A DNA stretch of 64,000 bases from PALSA-693 sp963834725. GTDB lineage: Bacteria > Actinomycetota > Acidimicrobiia > Acidimicrobiales > Palsa-688. Positions 1-7,908 of this stretch are shown here, piece after piece. The notes beneath the pieces were generated by a model that saw only the letters and a program-made list of their open reading frames with translations, was not told the DNA's origin and did no database searches. Position 1 is the stretch's first letter. Each line of letters opens with the position of its first letter. A program made the position numbers and the translations under genes. The DNA is taken from positions 2,108,001 to 2,172,000 of the forward strand of contig CAWICN010000001.1 in assembly GCA_963834725.1 (NCBI GenBank). Direction: 5' to 3'.

Positions 1-926
1 CAGCGCTGAACCTCCTGCCAGAAGCCGTGGCTCGGCAGCACGTTGGAGATGAGGATCGGGAAGTACAGGACCGAGCTGGCGAAGATGATCGGGACCACCC
101 CGCCGGTATTGACCTTCATGGGGATGTAGGTGCTCTGGCCGCCGTACATGCGCCGGCCCACGACCCGCTTGGCGAAGGTGACGGGGATGCGCCGCTGGCC
201 CTGCTCGATGAACACGATCGCGACCAGCAGGACGAGGGACAGAGCGATGATGATCCCGAACTTGAAGAGGCCGGCCTCCGCTTTCACGGATGCCCCGCCC
301 GAGGGCATGGTCGCCACCACGTTGGTGAAAATGAGAACCGACATGCCCTGGCCGACGCCCCGCTGGGTGATGAGCTCGCCCAGCCACATGACGACCACGG
401 TTCCCGCGGTCATGGTCAGCACGATCAGCGCCACCCGGGGGACCGTGAAGTGGGGGATCAGGTCGATGTTGAGGCTGGAGCCGCCGCCCAGAAGACCGCC
501 CCCGCCGTTGTGGAACACATACGCCAGGCCGGTCGACTGGAGCAGCGCCAGGGCGATGGTCAGGTAGCGGGTGACCTGCGTCAGCTTCTTCTGGCCGACC
601 GCACCCTCGTCGCGCCATTGCTCGAACTTCGGAATGACGACCATCAGCAGCTGGATGATGATCGACGCCGTGATGTACGGCATGATGCCGAGCCCGAACA
701 CCGCGAACTTGGTCAGGGCTCCGCCGGAGAACAGGTTGAGGAAGCTGACCACCCCGGCATGCGAAGCCGACGCCGCGAGCGACTGCACCGCGCTGAAGTC
801 AATGCCCGGGCAGGGGATGTTGGCGCCGAAGCGGTAAATGACGATGATCAGCAGGGTGAACAGAACCTTGTTCCGGAGATCCGGAACCCGGAACATGTTC
901 GCCAGGTTCGTCAGAGTGCTCCGCAT
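1..926 (-). CDS. secY: Preprotein translocase subunit SecY (partial, C-terminus outside window)
   Basis: SecY is the channel subunit of the SecYEG translocon in the cytoplasmic membrane. About 308 residues are present, starting at the ATG at 926-924, and the frame is still open at base 1. The N-terminus has the typical SecY opening (MRSTLTNLANMFRVPDLRNK) followed by the first helix and the plug-region residues YRFGANIPCPG. Further on are GGALTKFAVFGLGIMPYITA and the KVNTGGVVPIIFASS segment typical of the middle of SecY. It is the last gene of the run visible here, 172 bp after rplO; that gap holds no gene. Order rplO-secY is the normal spc-operon order. The identification is certain; only the missing C-terminus is unknown. 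Confidence 0.97.
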   Translation of the reverse strand, partial: MRSTLTNLANMFRVPDLRNKVLFTLLIIVIYRFGANIPCPGIDFSAVQSLAASASHAGVVSFLNLFSGGALTKFAVFGLGIMPYITASIIIQLLMVVIPKFEQWRDEGAVGQKKLTQVTRYLTIALALLQSTGLAYVFHNGGGGLLGGGSSLNIDLIPHFTVPRVALIVLTMTAGTVVVMWLGELITQRGVGQGMSVLIFTNVVATMPSGGASVKAEAGLFKFGIIIALSLVLLVAIVFIEQGQRRIPVTFAKRVVGRRMYGGQSTYIPMKVNTGGVVPIIFASSVLYFPILISNVLPSHGFWQEVQR

Positions 927-1098
927 TACCGATCTTCTCCTGCCCGGTCTGTTTCTGCTCGGTCTGGCCGGCGTGAGGTCCCACGGGTGGGACGCAGGCT
1001 ACCCGCGGGACGACGGCCCAGCCTAGTCAGATCGATCAAATTTTCCATAGACGGGCGGCTGATCACGGGCTGACGACTGATCACGGGTGGGGGCAGGG

Positions 1099-1587
1099 TC
1101 AGCGGTTGGTCAGGGCGTTGCCCTTCGCCGGCGGCCGCCCATGGCCGAACGGCGGCGGCAGCACCACAACTCGTCCCCCGCTCGCCTCGATGGCGGCCGC
1201 GGCACTCCGGGAGAAGGCATGGGCCGAAACGTCCACCCGGCGGTTGAGCTCACCGCGCCCGAGCACCTTCACCAGGCCGTGCTTGTGGACAAGGCCAGCC
1301 GAGCGCAGGGTGTCAGGAGTGACCTCCGCGCTTTCAAAGCTTTCCAGTGTATCCAGGTTGATCACGTTGTACTCCACCCGGAAGGGGTTCTTGAACCCCT
1401 TCAGCTTCGGGATCCGCTGGGTGAGCGGAAGCTGGCCGCCTTCGAAACCCGGCTTTACGTTGTCGCGAGCGCCCTGTCCCTTGGTGCCTCGCCCGGCCGT
1501 CTTGCCGCCTTTGCCCCCGGTGCCGCGCCCGACCCGGCGGCGCGCCCGGGTCGATCCGGGGGCGGGCCTGAGCTCATGAACCTTCAT
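1099..1587 (-). CDS. rplO: 50S ribosomal protein L15
   Basis: L15 is a late-assembling protein of the large subunit. The 162 residues begin MKVHELRPAPGSTRARRRVG and contain the basic glycine-rich N-terminal region (GRGTGGKGGKTAGRGTKGQG) that threads into 23S rRNA, then the globular part with FEGGQLPLTQRIPKLKGF. I chose the ATG at 1587-1585 because it matches the family start and overlaps the rpmD stop (ATGA), indicating translational coupling. The same frame is open further upstream but that is only the shadow of rpmD. Length is ordinary for the family. Confidence 0.97.
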   Translation of the reverse strand: MKVHELRPAPGSTRARRRVGRGTGGKGGKTAGRGTKGQGARDNVKPGFEGGQLPLTQRIPKLKGFKNPFRVEYNVINLDTLESFESAEVTPDTLRSAGLVHKHGLVKVLGRGELNRRVDVSAHAFSRSAAAAIEASGGRVVVLPPPFGHGRPPAKGNALTNR

Positions 1588-1814
1588 CGAGCCTCCTCTG
1601 GCTCTGCCCCGGTTTCCTGGGCCTCGATAGCGTGGGCCTCGACCACCCGGATGAGATGGGGCACCCGGGCGATCATGCCGCGGATCTCCGGACGGTCCGG
1701 CAAGGTGTTGGTCGAGCCGATCCCGTGCAGGCCCAGGGCGCGCAACGTGCCTCGATGCTTCGGCTTGGTGGAGATGGCGGACCTGACCTGCATCACTGTC
1801 AGGGTGGTCGCCAT
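1584..1814 (-). CDS. rpmD: 50S ribosomal protein L30
   Basis: L30 is a small large-subunit protein. The 76-residue product starts MATTLTVMQVRSAISTKPKH and carries the family segment LRALGLHGIGSTNTLPDRPE and IRGMIARVPHLIRVVE. The bacterial family is usually about 60 residues, so this copy has an extra tail of about 15 residues (HAIEAQETGAEPEEAR) rich in Glu and Ala. The ATG at 1814-1812 shares one base with the rpsE stop (TAATG) and its own stop overlaps the rplO start, so the three genes are coupled. The acidic tail fits the pattern of extended ribosomal proteins in this window. Confidence 0.95.
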   Translation of the reverse strand: MATTLTVMQVRSAISTKPKHRGTLRALGLHGIGSTNTLPDRPEIRGMIARVPHLIRVVEAHAIEAQETGAEPEEAR

Positions 1815-2362
1815 TACTGGACCTCGCGGGGCACATGGGCGCCGCGCTGGGTTTCGTGGTAGGCGCGCCACACGCCGGCCGGCGTCACCTCTTCGGGGGA
1901 CTTGCCGCGGAGCCGGGCAATGTCGTCGGGACGCTTCAGCGAGCGAAGGCCGGCGACGGTGGCCTGCGCCACGTTGATGCTGTTGGAGGAGCCGAGCGAC
2001 TTGGCCAGGATGTCGTGGATGCCGGCCATCTCCAGGATGGCCCGCGCCGCCCCGCCCGCGATGACCCCGGTCCCCGGGGCGGCTGGCTTCAGCAGCACCC
2101 GCCCGGCGCCGGCCTCGCCGAGCACCGGGTGGGTGATGGTGGAACCAGCGAGTGGAACTGTGAACAGGTTCTTCTTGGCCTCCTCGACACCTTTCTGCAC
2201 CGCCAGGCCGGCCTCCTTGGCCTTGCCATAGCCGAGGCCGACGGTGCCCTGGCCGTCGCCGATAACCATCAGCGCGGCGAACGAGAAGCGCCGGCCGCCT
2301 TTGACCACCTTGGCCACCCGGTTGACTTTGATCGTGCGGTCTTCGTACTGCTGCTCGGGCAT
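1814..2362 (-). CDS. rpsE: 30S ribosomal protein S5
   Basis: S5 is a small-subunit protein that helps maintain decoding accuracy near the mRNA entry site. The 182-residue product starts MPEQQYEDRTIKVNRVAKVV, has the S5 dsRNA-binding-like N-domain (VKGGRRFSFAALMVIGDGQG) and the C-domain (LLKPAAPGTGVIAGGAARAI, then GSSNSINVAQATVAGL). It lies 6 bp downstream of rplR and overlaps rpmD by one base. The C-terminal 15-20 residues are slightly longer than in E. coli. Nothing unusual otherwise. Confidence 0.97.
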   Translation of the reverse strand: MPEQQYEDRTIKVNRVAKVVKGGRRFSFAALMVIGDGQGTVGLGYGKAKEAGLAVQKGVEEAKKNLFTVPLAGSTITHPVLGEAGAGRVLLKPAAPGTGVIAGGAARAILEMAGIHDILAKSLGSSNSINVAQATVAGLRSLKRPDDIARLRGKSPEEVTPAGVWRAYHETQRGAHVPREVQ

Positions 2363-2368
2363 GTTTCC

Positions 2369-2737
2369 TCAGAACTCCAGTCCGGCCTCGCGGGCCGCGT
2401 CGGCGACGGCGGCCACCCGGCCGTGATACAGAAAACCACCCCGGTCGAACACCACCTGGCTGACGCCGGCGGCCTTGGCCCGTTCGGCCACCAGGTGGCC
2501 GACTGCGGAGGCGGCGGCCCTGTTCCCGGTCTGACCCGCGGCGCGCAGGTCCTTCTCCAACGAGGAGGCGGCGGCCAGGGTGCGACCGGCCCGGTCATCG
2601 ATGACCTGGGCGCTGATGTGCTTGTTGCTACGGAAGACGGCCAGACGGGGTCGGGCCGCGGTTCCGGACAGCTTCTTGCGGACCCGGTGGTGGCGCCGGC
2701 CCCGAGCGATCTGTTTGTCTCTGCTAGTGGTTGTCAT
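2369..2737 (-). CDS. rplR: 50S ribosomal protein L18
   Basis: L18 binds 5S rRNA in the large subunit. The 122-residue product has the family motifs RHHRVRKKLSGTAARPRLAV, FRSNKHISAQVIDD and VVFDRGGFLYHGRVAAVADA. The start used is the ATG at 2737-2735, the last of five ATGs spaced exactly 17 bp apart (see the repeat entry at 2724-2824). No Shine-Dalgarno sequence lies directly before this ATG. The only good one (AGGAGAG, 2824-2818) is upstream of the first ATG of the array, so translation of rplR probably depends on reinitiation through the array. Confidence 0.95.
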   Translation of the reverse strand: MTTTSRDKQIARGRRHHRVRKKLSGTAARPRLAVFRSNKHISAQVIDDRAGRTLAAASSLEKDLRAAGQTGNRAAASAVGHLVAERAKAAGVSQVVFDRGGFLYHGRVAAVADAAREAGLEF

Positions 2738-2824
2738 GGGCTAGTGGTTGTCATGGGCTAGTGGTTGTCATGGGCTAGTGGTTGTCATGTGCGAGTCGTA
2801 GTCATGTGATTGATCTGCTCTCCT
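2724..2824 (-). repeat. 17-bp tandem array of overlapping start/stop mini-ORFs before rplR
   Basis: On the minus strand a 17-bp unit (ATGACAACCACTAGCCC) is repeated so that ATG codons begin at 2805, 2788, 2771, 2754 and 2737. From each of the first four, translation gives six codons (Met-Thr-Thr-Thr-Arg-Thr for the diverged first copy, Met-Thr-Thr-Thr-Ser-Pro for the rest) and then a TGA that overlaps the next ATG as ATGA. The fifth ATG opens rplR, whose first residues are also MTTTS. An AGGAGAG ribosome-binding site at 2824-2818 precedes the first ATG. This looks like a tandem duplication of the original rplR start that is tolerated, or used, through termination-reinitiation. Confidence 0.85.
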
Positions 2825-2840
2825 GGCGACTGTCCCCGGG

Positions 2841-3380
2841 CTACTTGGCCGCCTTGCCGGCCTTGCGGATGACCCGTTCACCCGCGTAGCGGACCCCTTT
2901 CCCCTTGTAGGGCTCGGGCTTGCGAATCTTGCGGATATTGGCGGCCACCTGGCCTACCAGCTCCTTGTCGATACCCCTCACTGAGATCCGAGTGGGCTGG
3001 GGAACCTCAAAGGTTACGCCGTCGGGGGCGTCGACGACGACCGGGTGGCTGAAGCCGAGGGCGAGCTCGATCTGGCCCGGGCCCCTGGCCGTGGCCCGGT
3101 AACCGACGCCGACGATCTCAAGGTCCTTGTTGAAGCCGTCCGTGACGCCAACGACCATGTTGTTGACCAGGCTGCGGGTCAGACCGTGGAGGGAGCGGTT
3201 CTGGCGCTCGTCGTCGGGCCGCTCGACCACGAGAGTCGAGTCCTCCTGACGTACGGTGATCTCCCCTGGCACCGAGCGCGCCAACGTGCCCTTCGGACCC
3301 TTTACGGTGACCTCGCGGTCGCGGAGCGTTACTTCCACGCCGGCCGGGATGGGGATCGGGGTTCGTCCGATTCGGGACAT
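2841..3380 (-). CDS. rplF: 50S ribosomal protein L6
   Basis: L6 sits near the base of the L7/L12 stalk and contacts the sarcin-ricin loop. The 179-residue product starts MSRIGRTPIPIPAGVEVTLR and shows the duplicated L6 fold: KGPKGTLARSVPGEI in the first half and the C-terminal signature KPEPYKGKGVRYAGERV. Length is ordinary. It lies between rpsH and rplR as expected. Its stop is only 17 bp from the ribosome-binding site of the rplR start array. Confidence 0.97.
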   Translation of the reverse strand: MSRIGRTPIPIPAGVEVTLRDREVTVKGPKGTLARSVPGEITVRQEDSTLVVERPDDERQNRSLHGLTRSLVNNMVVGVTDGFNKDLEIVGVGYRATARGPGQIELALGFSHPVVVDAPDGVTFEVPQPTRISVRGIDKELVGQVAANIRKIRKPEPYKGKGVRYAGERVIRKAGKAAK

Positions 3381-3422
3381 GGTGTGCCTTCCTGCTTCTC
3401 TTTCCTCGGGGCTACCAGGGGG

Positions 3423-3827
3423 CTACCAGACGTAACAGAGGATCTCGCCGCCGACCCGGCGCTGGCGCGCCTCCCGGTCGGTCATGAGCCCCTGACTGGT
3501 GGAAAGAACGGCAACACCCAGGCCACCGAGCACCCGTGGCAGCTTGTCCGCCGCGGTGTAAACGCGCAGGCCAGGCTTGGAGACGCGCCGCACCCCGGAA
3601 ATGGTCCGGGCGCGGTCCGGGGTGTACTTCATGGTGATCTCCAGGGTGCGCCCGGGCCGCTCAGACGCCTGGGTTACGTCGAAGCCCTCGATGTAGCCCT
3701 CTCTGGCGAGCACCGCGGCCAGGGCCTCCTTGAGCTTCGACGACGGCATCCGCACTGTCTCGTGCATGGCGACGTTGGCATTGCGGATGCGGGTCAACAT
3801 GTCGGCGATGGGGTCGGTCATCGTCAT
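3423..3827 (-). CDS. rpsH: 30S ribosomal protein S8
   Basis: S8 is a primary 16S rRNA-binding protein and, in E. coli, the translational repressor of the spc operon. The product is 134 residues starting MTMTDPIADMLTRIRNANVA and ending with the family signature SQGLMTDREARQRRVGGEIL. The ATG at 3827 is chosen because a strong AGGAGGG stands seven bases upstream; a second in-frame ATG lies two codons later. It directly follows the zinc-type S14 gene. Confidence 0.96.
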   Translation of the reverse strand: MTMTDPIADMLTRIRNANVAMHETVRMPSSKLKEALAAVLAREGYIEGFDVTQASERPGRTLEITMKYTPDRARTISGVRRVSKPGLRVYTAADKLPRVLGGLGVAVLSTSQGLMTDREARQRRVGGEILCYVW

Positions 3828-3838
3828 CTCGCGCCCTC

Positions 3839-4024
3839 CTACCAGCTGGCCTTGGTCACGCCGGGCACTTCGCCGGCGTGCACCAGCTCGCGCAGGCAGA
3901 TGCGGCACAGGCCGAACTTGCGAAACACGGAATGGGGCCGCCCGCACCGGCGGCAACGGGTGTACGCCCGCACCTTGTACTTCGGCTTGCGCTGGGCCTT
4001 GATGATGAGCGCCTTCTTGGCCAT
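3839..4024 (-). CDS. rpsZ: 30S ribosomal protein S14, zinc-binding type Z
   Basis: S14 is needed for assembly of the 30S head. The 61-residue product is the short zinc-containing form. The cysteines are C24 and C27 (CRRC) and C40 and C43 (CRIC), and it ends in the usual GEVPGVTKASW. The position between rplE and rpsH is standard for Gram-positive and actinobacterial spc operons. All four zinc ligands are present, so a zinc-independent paralogue may exist elsewhere, but none is in this window. Confidence 0.96.
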   Translation of the reverse strand: MAKKALIIKAQRKPKYKVRAYTRCRRCGRPHSVFRKFGLCRICLRELVHAGEVPGVTKASW

Positions 4025-4054
4025 GGATGTTCCGGTTGCCTTCTCTGCTTGTTC

Positions 4055-4639
4055 CTAGTTGCCGTCCCGCCGAAACGGGAAACCGAAGGCGTCGAGCAGG
4101 GCCCGACCCTCCGAGTCGTTGCGGGCGGTGGTGACGATGGTGATGTCCATCCCCCGTGGAGCGTCGACCTTGTCGTAGTCGATCTCCGGGAAGATGAGCT
4201 GCTCAGTGACGCCGAACGTGTAATTCCCGCGGCCGTCGAATCCCTTTGGTGAAAGACCCCGAAAGTCGCGGATCCGGGGGATCGCCAGGGATACCAGCCG
4301 GTCGAAGAACTCCCACATGCGATCGCCGCGCAGGGTGACCTTGGCACCGATGGCGTTGCCTTCACGGAGCTTGAAGCCCGCAATGGACTTCTTGGCTCGC
4401 GTTACGAGTGGTTTCTGCCCGGTGATGGTGGTCAGATCCCGGACCGCGCCTTCGAGTAGCGACGGCTGCTGGGTGGCCCGGCCCACACCCATGTTGACGA
4501 CGATCTTGTCCATACGCGGGACCAGCATGACGTTGGGCAGCCCGAGGCTGTCCTTGATCTGGCTCCGCAGCTCGGTGTCATAGCGGACCTTCAGCCTTGG
4601 GCGCGCCTGCGCCGGCGCCGGTGCGTCGGTGGCCGTCAC
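4055..4639 (-). CDS. rplE: 50S ribosomal protein L5
   Basis: L5 binds 5S rRNA and contacts the P-site tRNA. The 194-residue product has an Ala/Pro-rich N-terminal extension (MTATDAPAPAQARPR) before the core, then VPRMDKIVVNMGVGRA, KSIAGFKLREGNAIGAKVTL and RDFRGLSPKGFDGRGNY. The start is a GTG at 4639-4637 that overlaps the rplX stop (GTGA), so the two are probably translated together. The order rplX-rplE-rpsZ is canonical. Confidence 0.96.
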   Translation of the reverse strand: MTATDAPAPAQARPRLKVRYDTELRSQIKDSLGLPNVMLVPRMDKIVVNMGVGRATQQPSLLEGAVRDLTTITGQKPLVTRAKKSIAGFKLREGNAIGAKVTLRGDRMWEFFDRLVSLAIPRIRDFRGLSPKGFDGRGNYTFGVTEQLIFPEIDYDKVDAPRGMDITIVTTARNDSEGRALLDAFGFPFRRDGN

Positions 4640-4941
4640 AGCTCCCTCCCGCAGCGTTTGCAGACCCGAACCTTGGTGCCGTCGTCTTTGATCCGGTAAC
4701 CGACCCGCACCGCGCCGTCCCGGGGGCAGACGAGCGCCACTGATGAGATGTGGACCGGCATGTCCTTGTCGATGATGCCGCCCCGGACCCGGGCTTTCAT
4801 TTGCCGCTGATGCTTCTTGGCCACGTTGATGCCCTCGACAATCACCCGGTCGTCCTTTGCCAGGACACGCATGATGACGCCACGCTTGGCCCGGTCCTTG
4901 CCGGACAGCATCTCGACCTCGTCACCTTTCTTGAATCTCAT
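4636..4941 (-). CDS. rplX: 50S ribosomal protein L24
   Basis: L24 is an assembly-initiator protein of the large subunit. The 101-residue product starts MRFKKGDEVEMLSGKDRAKR, which is the KOW motif, and ends with two CxxC-like cysteines (VCKRCGREL; a further Cys in VCPRDG). I chose the ATG at 4941-4939 because AAGGAG lies seven bases before it. The 85-bp gap to rplN upstream holds no gene. Confidence 0.96.
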   Translation of the reverse strand: MRFKKGDEVEMLSGKDRAKRGVIMRVLAKDDRVIVEGINVAKKHQRQMKARVRGGIIDKDMPVHISSVALVCPRDGAVRVGYRIKDDGTKVRVCKRCGREL

Positions 4942-5026
4942 GATTGGCTCCTTCCAGGGGGCCCTTGCGGCACCATCCAAGGGACGGTGCCGCGACCTGC
5001 CATACTCGTTCGCTCCGCCAGGTCGC

Positions 5027-5395
5027 TCACAGCACCTCCGGTGCGAGCGAGATGATGCGCATGAACCGCTTGTCCCGCAGCTCGCGCCCAACCGGCCCGA
5101 AGATGCGGGTGCCCCGGGGCTGCTGCTGGTCGTTGATGAGCACGGCGGCGTTCTCGTCGAAGCGGATGTAGCTGCCGTCAGGACGGCGCTTCTCTTTTTT
5201 GGTGCGCACCACCACGCACTTGACGACGTCGCCCTTCTTGACGTTGGCGCCGGGGATGGCGTCTTTGACGGCGGCCACGAACACGTCGCCGATGGATGCA
5301 TAACGCCGCCGCGATCCGCCGAGGACCTTGATGCAGAGGACCTCCTTGGCACCCGAGTTGTCGGCCACCCGCAACCGGCTTTCCTGCTGGATCAT
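5027..5395 (-). CDS. rplN: 50S ribosomal protein L14
   Basis: L14 forms part of the subunit interface bridge and the L3/L14/L19 cluster. The 122-residue product begins MIQQESRLRVADNSGAKEVL and ends GPVGRELRDKRFMRIISLAP, both diagnostic. Length is exactly the family norm. It lies 9 bp downstream of the rpsQ stop. Nothing about the gene is unusual, in contrast to its neighbour rpsQ. Confidence 0.97.
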   Translation of the reverse strand: MIQQESRLRVADNSGAKEVLCIKVLGGSRRRYASIGDVFVAAVKDAIPGANVKKGDVVKCVVVRTKKEKRRPDGSYIRFDENAAVLINDQQQPRGTRIFGPVGRELRDKRFMRIISLAPEVL

Positions 5396-5404
5396 GGCGG
5401 TCTC

Positions 5405-6271
5405 CTACTTCGCCCGCTCGAGGACGTCCACGACCCGCCAGCGCTTCAGCCGTGACAGGGGCCTGGTCTCCGCCAGGCGGACCCGGTCGCCGACCCGGAG
5501 GTCGTTGTTGGGGTCGTGGGCGTACAGCCGCTTGGTTCGCTGCACGGTCTTGACATACCGGGGATGACGGACCCGCTCGATGACCCCAACGACCGCTGTC
5601 TGATCCATAGCCACGGAGAGGACCAGCCCCTCGCGGATCTTGCGCCGGTTGAGGCGACCGGTGGTGGGCGTGGCAGCAGCAGGCGGCGTGGCGGCAGCAG
5701 GCGGCGTGGCAGCAGCAGGCGGCGTGGCGGCGGCAGGCGGCGTGGCAGCAGCGGGCGGCGTGGCGGCGGCAGGCGGCGTGGCAGCAGCGGGCGGCGTGGT
5801 GGCGGGCTCCTCGTCGGTGGTCGCCGCTCCACTGGGCTCGTCGCCAGCCCCCGTCGCCTGGGTCGCCTCGGTCGCGGTGGCCGCGGTCGGCTCGCTCTCG
5901 GTGGCCTCGGTCGCCCCGCTCTCAGTGGTCTCGGTCGCCCCGCTCTCGGTGGTCTCGGTCGCCCCGCTCTCGGTGGTCTCGGTCGCCCCGCTCTCGGTGG
6001 TCTCGGTCGCCCCGCTCTCAGTGGTCTCGGTCGCCCCGCTCTCAGTGGTCTCGGTCGCCCCGCTCGCGGTGGTCTCGGTCGCCCCGCTCGCGGTGGTCTC
6101 GCTGGTCCCGGTCGGCTCGCTCTCGGTGGTCTCGGTCGCCCCGCTCTCGGTGGTCTCGGTCGCCCCGCTCTCGGTGGTCTCGCTGCTATTGGAGGCCTGC
6201 CCCGCCGTGGACTCCGGCTCGGGTGCGTCGGGCGTCACGTCGCCGGCATCGCCGGGGGTATCGGAAGCCAT
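5405..6271 (-). CDS. rpsQ: 30S ribosomal protein S17 with a ~200-residue repetitive N-terminal extension
   Basis: S17 is a primary 16S rRNA-binding protein, normally 80-90 residues. Here the S17 core is only the last ~85 residues (from RLNRRKIREGLVLSVAMDQT to VVDVLERAK). It is preceded in the same frame by ~200 residues of low complexity: an acidic opening, about ten copies of an eight-residue TTESGATE-type repeat, then seven copies of PPAAAT. The DNA of both arrays is itself tandem (24-bp and 18-bp units). The ATG at 6271-6269 shares a base with the rpmC stop, so the long form is what the coupled start predicts. No good internal start next to the core was seen. Function of the extension is unknown; it should be disordered and negatively charged. 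Confidence 0.93.
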   Translation of the reverse strand: MASDTPGDAGDVTPDAPEPESTAGQASNSSETTESGATETTESGATETTESEPTGTSETTASGATETTASGATETTESGATETTESGATETTESGATETTESGATETTESGATETTESGATEATESEPTAATATEATQATGAGDEPSGAATTDEEPATTPPAAATPPAAATPPAAATPPAAATPPAAATPPAAATPPAAATPTTGRLNRRKIREGLVLSVAMDQTAVVGVIERVRHPRYVKTVQRTKRLYAHDPNNDLRVGDRVRLAETRPLSRLKRWRVVDVLERAK

Positions 6272-6498
6272 CAGTGCCTCGCTCCTTCCTCGGCCGCCTC
6301 GGCGGCGTCGATCTCCCGCTCGCGGAGCACCGTGGCGACGCGGGCGATCTCCCTGCGCACCTGACCCAGGCGGGCGGAGTTGTCCTGCTTGCCAGTGGCG
6401 ACCTGGAAGCGCAGGTTGAACAACTCGTGCTTGGCCTCGACCAGCTTCTGATCGAGTTCTTCCAGGGTGAGCTCCCGCAGATCCTTGGTCTTGGTCAA
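6271..6498 (-). CDS. rpmC: 50S ribosomal protein L29
   Basis: L29 lies near the polypeptide exit tunnel. The 75-residue product, MTKTKDLRELTLEELDQKLV onward, contains the family segment KHELFNLRFQVATGKQDNSA and a slightly longer Ala/Glu tail. The start is a TTG at 6498-6496, overlapping the rplP stop, with GGAGGT a few bases upstream. Order rplP-rpmC-rpsQ is standard. Confidence 0.94.
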   Translation of the reverse strand: MTKTKDLRELTLEELDQKLVEAKHELFNLRFQVATGKQDNSARLGQVRREIARVATVLREREIDAAEAAEEGARH

Positions 6499-6926
6499 CC
6501 GACCTCCACCTCCTCCTGCTCAGAGCGCAGCACCACCCGGGCCCGGATCGGCAGCTTCTGGATGGCCCGCTCCAATGCCGCCCGGCCCAGCGTCTCGTTG
6601 ACGCCACCAAGCTCGAAGAGGATCCGCCCGGGCTTGACGACGGCCACCCAGAACTCGGGGTTTCCCTTGCCTGAACCCATCCGGGTCTCGGCCGGCTTCG
6701 AGGTGACCGGCTTGTCCGGGAAGACCCGGATCCACACCTTCCCACCACGGCGGACGTGGCGGGTCATCGCGATACGGGCCGCCTCGATCTGGCGGGCCGT
6801 GATCCAGCCCGGTTCGAGCGCCTGGATGCCGTACTCGCCGAACGTGACGAGGGTTCCGCCTTTCGCCTGGCCGGTGAGGCGGCCGCGCTGCACCTTGCGG
6901 TGCTTGACCTTTCTCGGCATCAACAT
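6495..6926 (-). CDS. rplP: 50S ribosomal protein L16
   Basis: L16 organises the A-site region of the large subunit. The 143-residue product starts MLMPRKVKHRKVQRGRLTGQ and contains the signatures ITARQIEAARIAMTRHVRRG and RMGSGKGNPEFWVAVVKPG, ending in a short acidic tail. The ATG at 6926 is the family start. It lies 37 bp after rpsC and overlaps rpmC by four bases. Confidence 0.97.
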   Translation of the reverse strand: MLMPRKVKHRKVQRGRLTGQAKGGTLVTFGEYGIQALEPGWITARQIEAARIAMTRHVRRGGKVWIRVFPDKPVTSKPAETRMGSGKGNPEFWVAVVKPGRILFELGGVNETLGRAALERAIQKLPIRARVVLRSEQEEVEVG

Positions 6927-6963
6927 GGCACTACCTTTTCAGGGCAAACGGTGATCGGCATGC

Positions 6964-7908
6964 TCAGGCGTCCTTCGGGAAGTGGGGCGTCTCGTGATGG
7001 TCGCCCCGGGTCCGGCGCTCAATGTCCTCCTCCTCGGCCAGAAGGCGTTCGAGCTCGGGATCGACCTCGACGATGGGACGCTCTTCGTCGACAGGGGCGT
7101 CTCCTGGCGACTCGGCTGTCGCGGCGGGCGCTGCCGCGGGCGCGGAACCCGGCTCGCCGAGATCAGGCCGGCGGCGGCCGCCACCCGCGGAAATCACCCG
7201 GCGGGGTCGGGTCTGACCGGACGTCTCACCGACTGCCATCGCCGCTTCGCGGCTGATCTTCTCCTCGGCCGACGTCTTGTACGGCAGGATGTTTCCTTTG
7301 TAGATCCAGACTTTGACGCCAATTCGGCCGTAGGTCGTCTTGGCCTCACGGAAGCCGTAATCGATGTCGGCGCGCAGGGTGTGCAGCGGCACCCGTCCCT
7401 CCCGGTAAAACTCCCGCCGCGACATCTCCGAACCGCCGAGGCGGCCGGCGCACTGGACCCGGATCCCGAAAGCGCCCGCCTTCTGCACCGTCTGCACCGT
7501 GCGCTTCATGGCCCGCCGGAAGCTGACCCGGCCTGCCAGCTGGTCGGCAATACCCTGGGCCATCAGGGCGGCGTCCAGCTCGGGCTGTTTGATCTCCTGG
7601 ATATTGAGCTGAACTTTGGGGTTCTTGGTCATCTCGGCGAGCTTGGTCCGCAGACGGTCGGCCTCCGCGCCCCGCCGGCCGATAACGATCCCCGGGCGGG
7701 CGGTATGCACGTCGATGCGCAGTCGGTCCCGGGTCCGCTCGATCTCGATGCGGCTGACCGCAGCCCGCTCCAGCTGGGTCGTCAGGTAGTTGCGGATCTT
7801 CCAGTCCTCGATGAGATAGTCCTGATAATCGCGATCGGTGAACCAACGGGACTTCCAGTCGGTGGTCACGCCCAATCGGAACCCATACGGATTGACCTTC
7901 TGGCCCAT
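6964..7908 (-). CDS. rpsC: 30S ribosomal protein S3 with a long C-terminal extension
   Basis: S3 lines the mRNA entry channel. The 314-residue product starts MGQKVNPYGFRLGVTTDWKS, has the KH-domain loop GIVIGRRG near residue 73 and the S3 C-domain segment GRIGVKVWIYKGNILPYKT. Family members are usually 210-280 residues; about 90 residues beyond the core form a Pro/Ala- then Glu/Asp-rich tail ending HHETPHFPKDA. It abuts rplV (stop and start adjacent). The tail is probably disordered and its role is unknown. Confidence 0.96.
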   Translation of the reverse strand: MGQKVNPYGFRLGVTTDWKSRWFTDRDYQDYLIEDWKIRNYLTTQLERAAVSRIEIERTRDRLRIDVHTARPGIVIGRRGAEADRLRTKLAEMTKNPKVQLNIQEIKQPELDAALMAQGIADQLAGRVSFRRAMKRTVQTVQKAGAFGIRVQCAGRLGGSEMSRREFYREGRVPLHTLRADIDYGFREAKTTYGRIGVKVWIYKGNILPYKTSAEEKISREAAMAVGETSGQTRPRRVISAGGGRRRPDLGEPGSAPAAAPAATAESPGDAPVDEERPIVEVDPELERLLAEEEDIERRTRGDHHETPHFPKDA

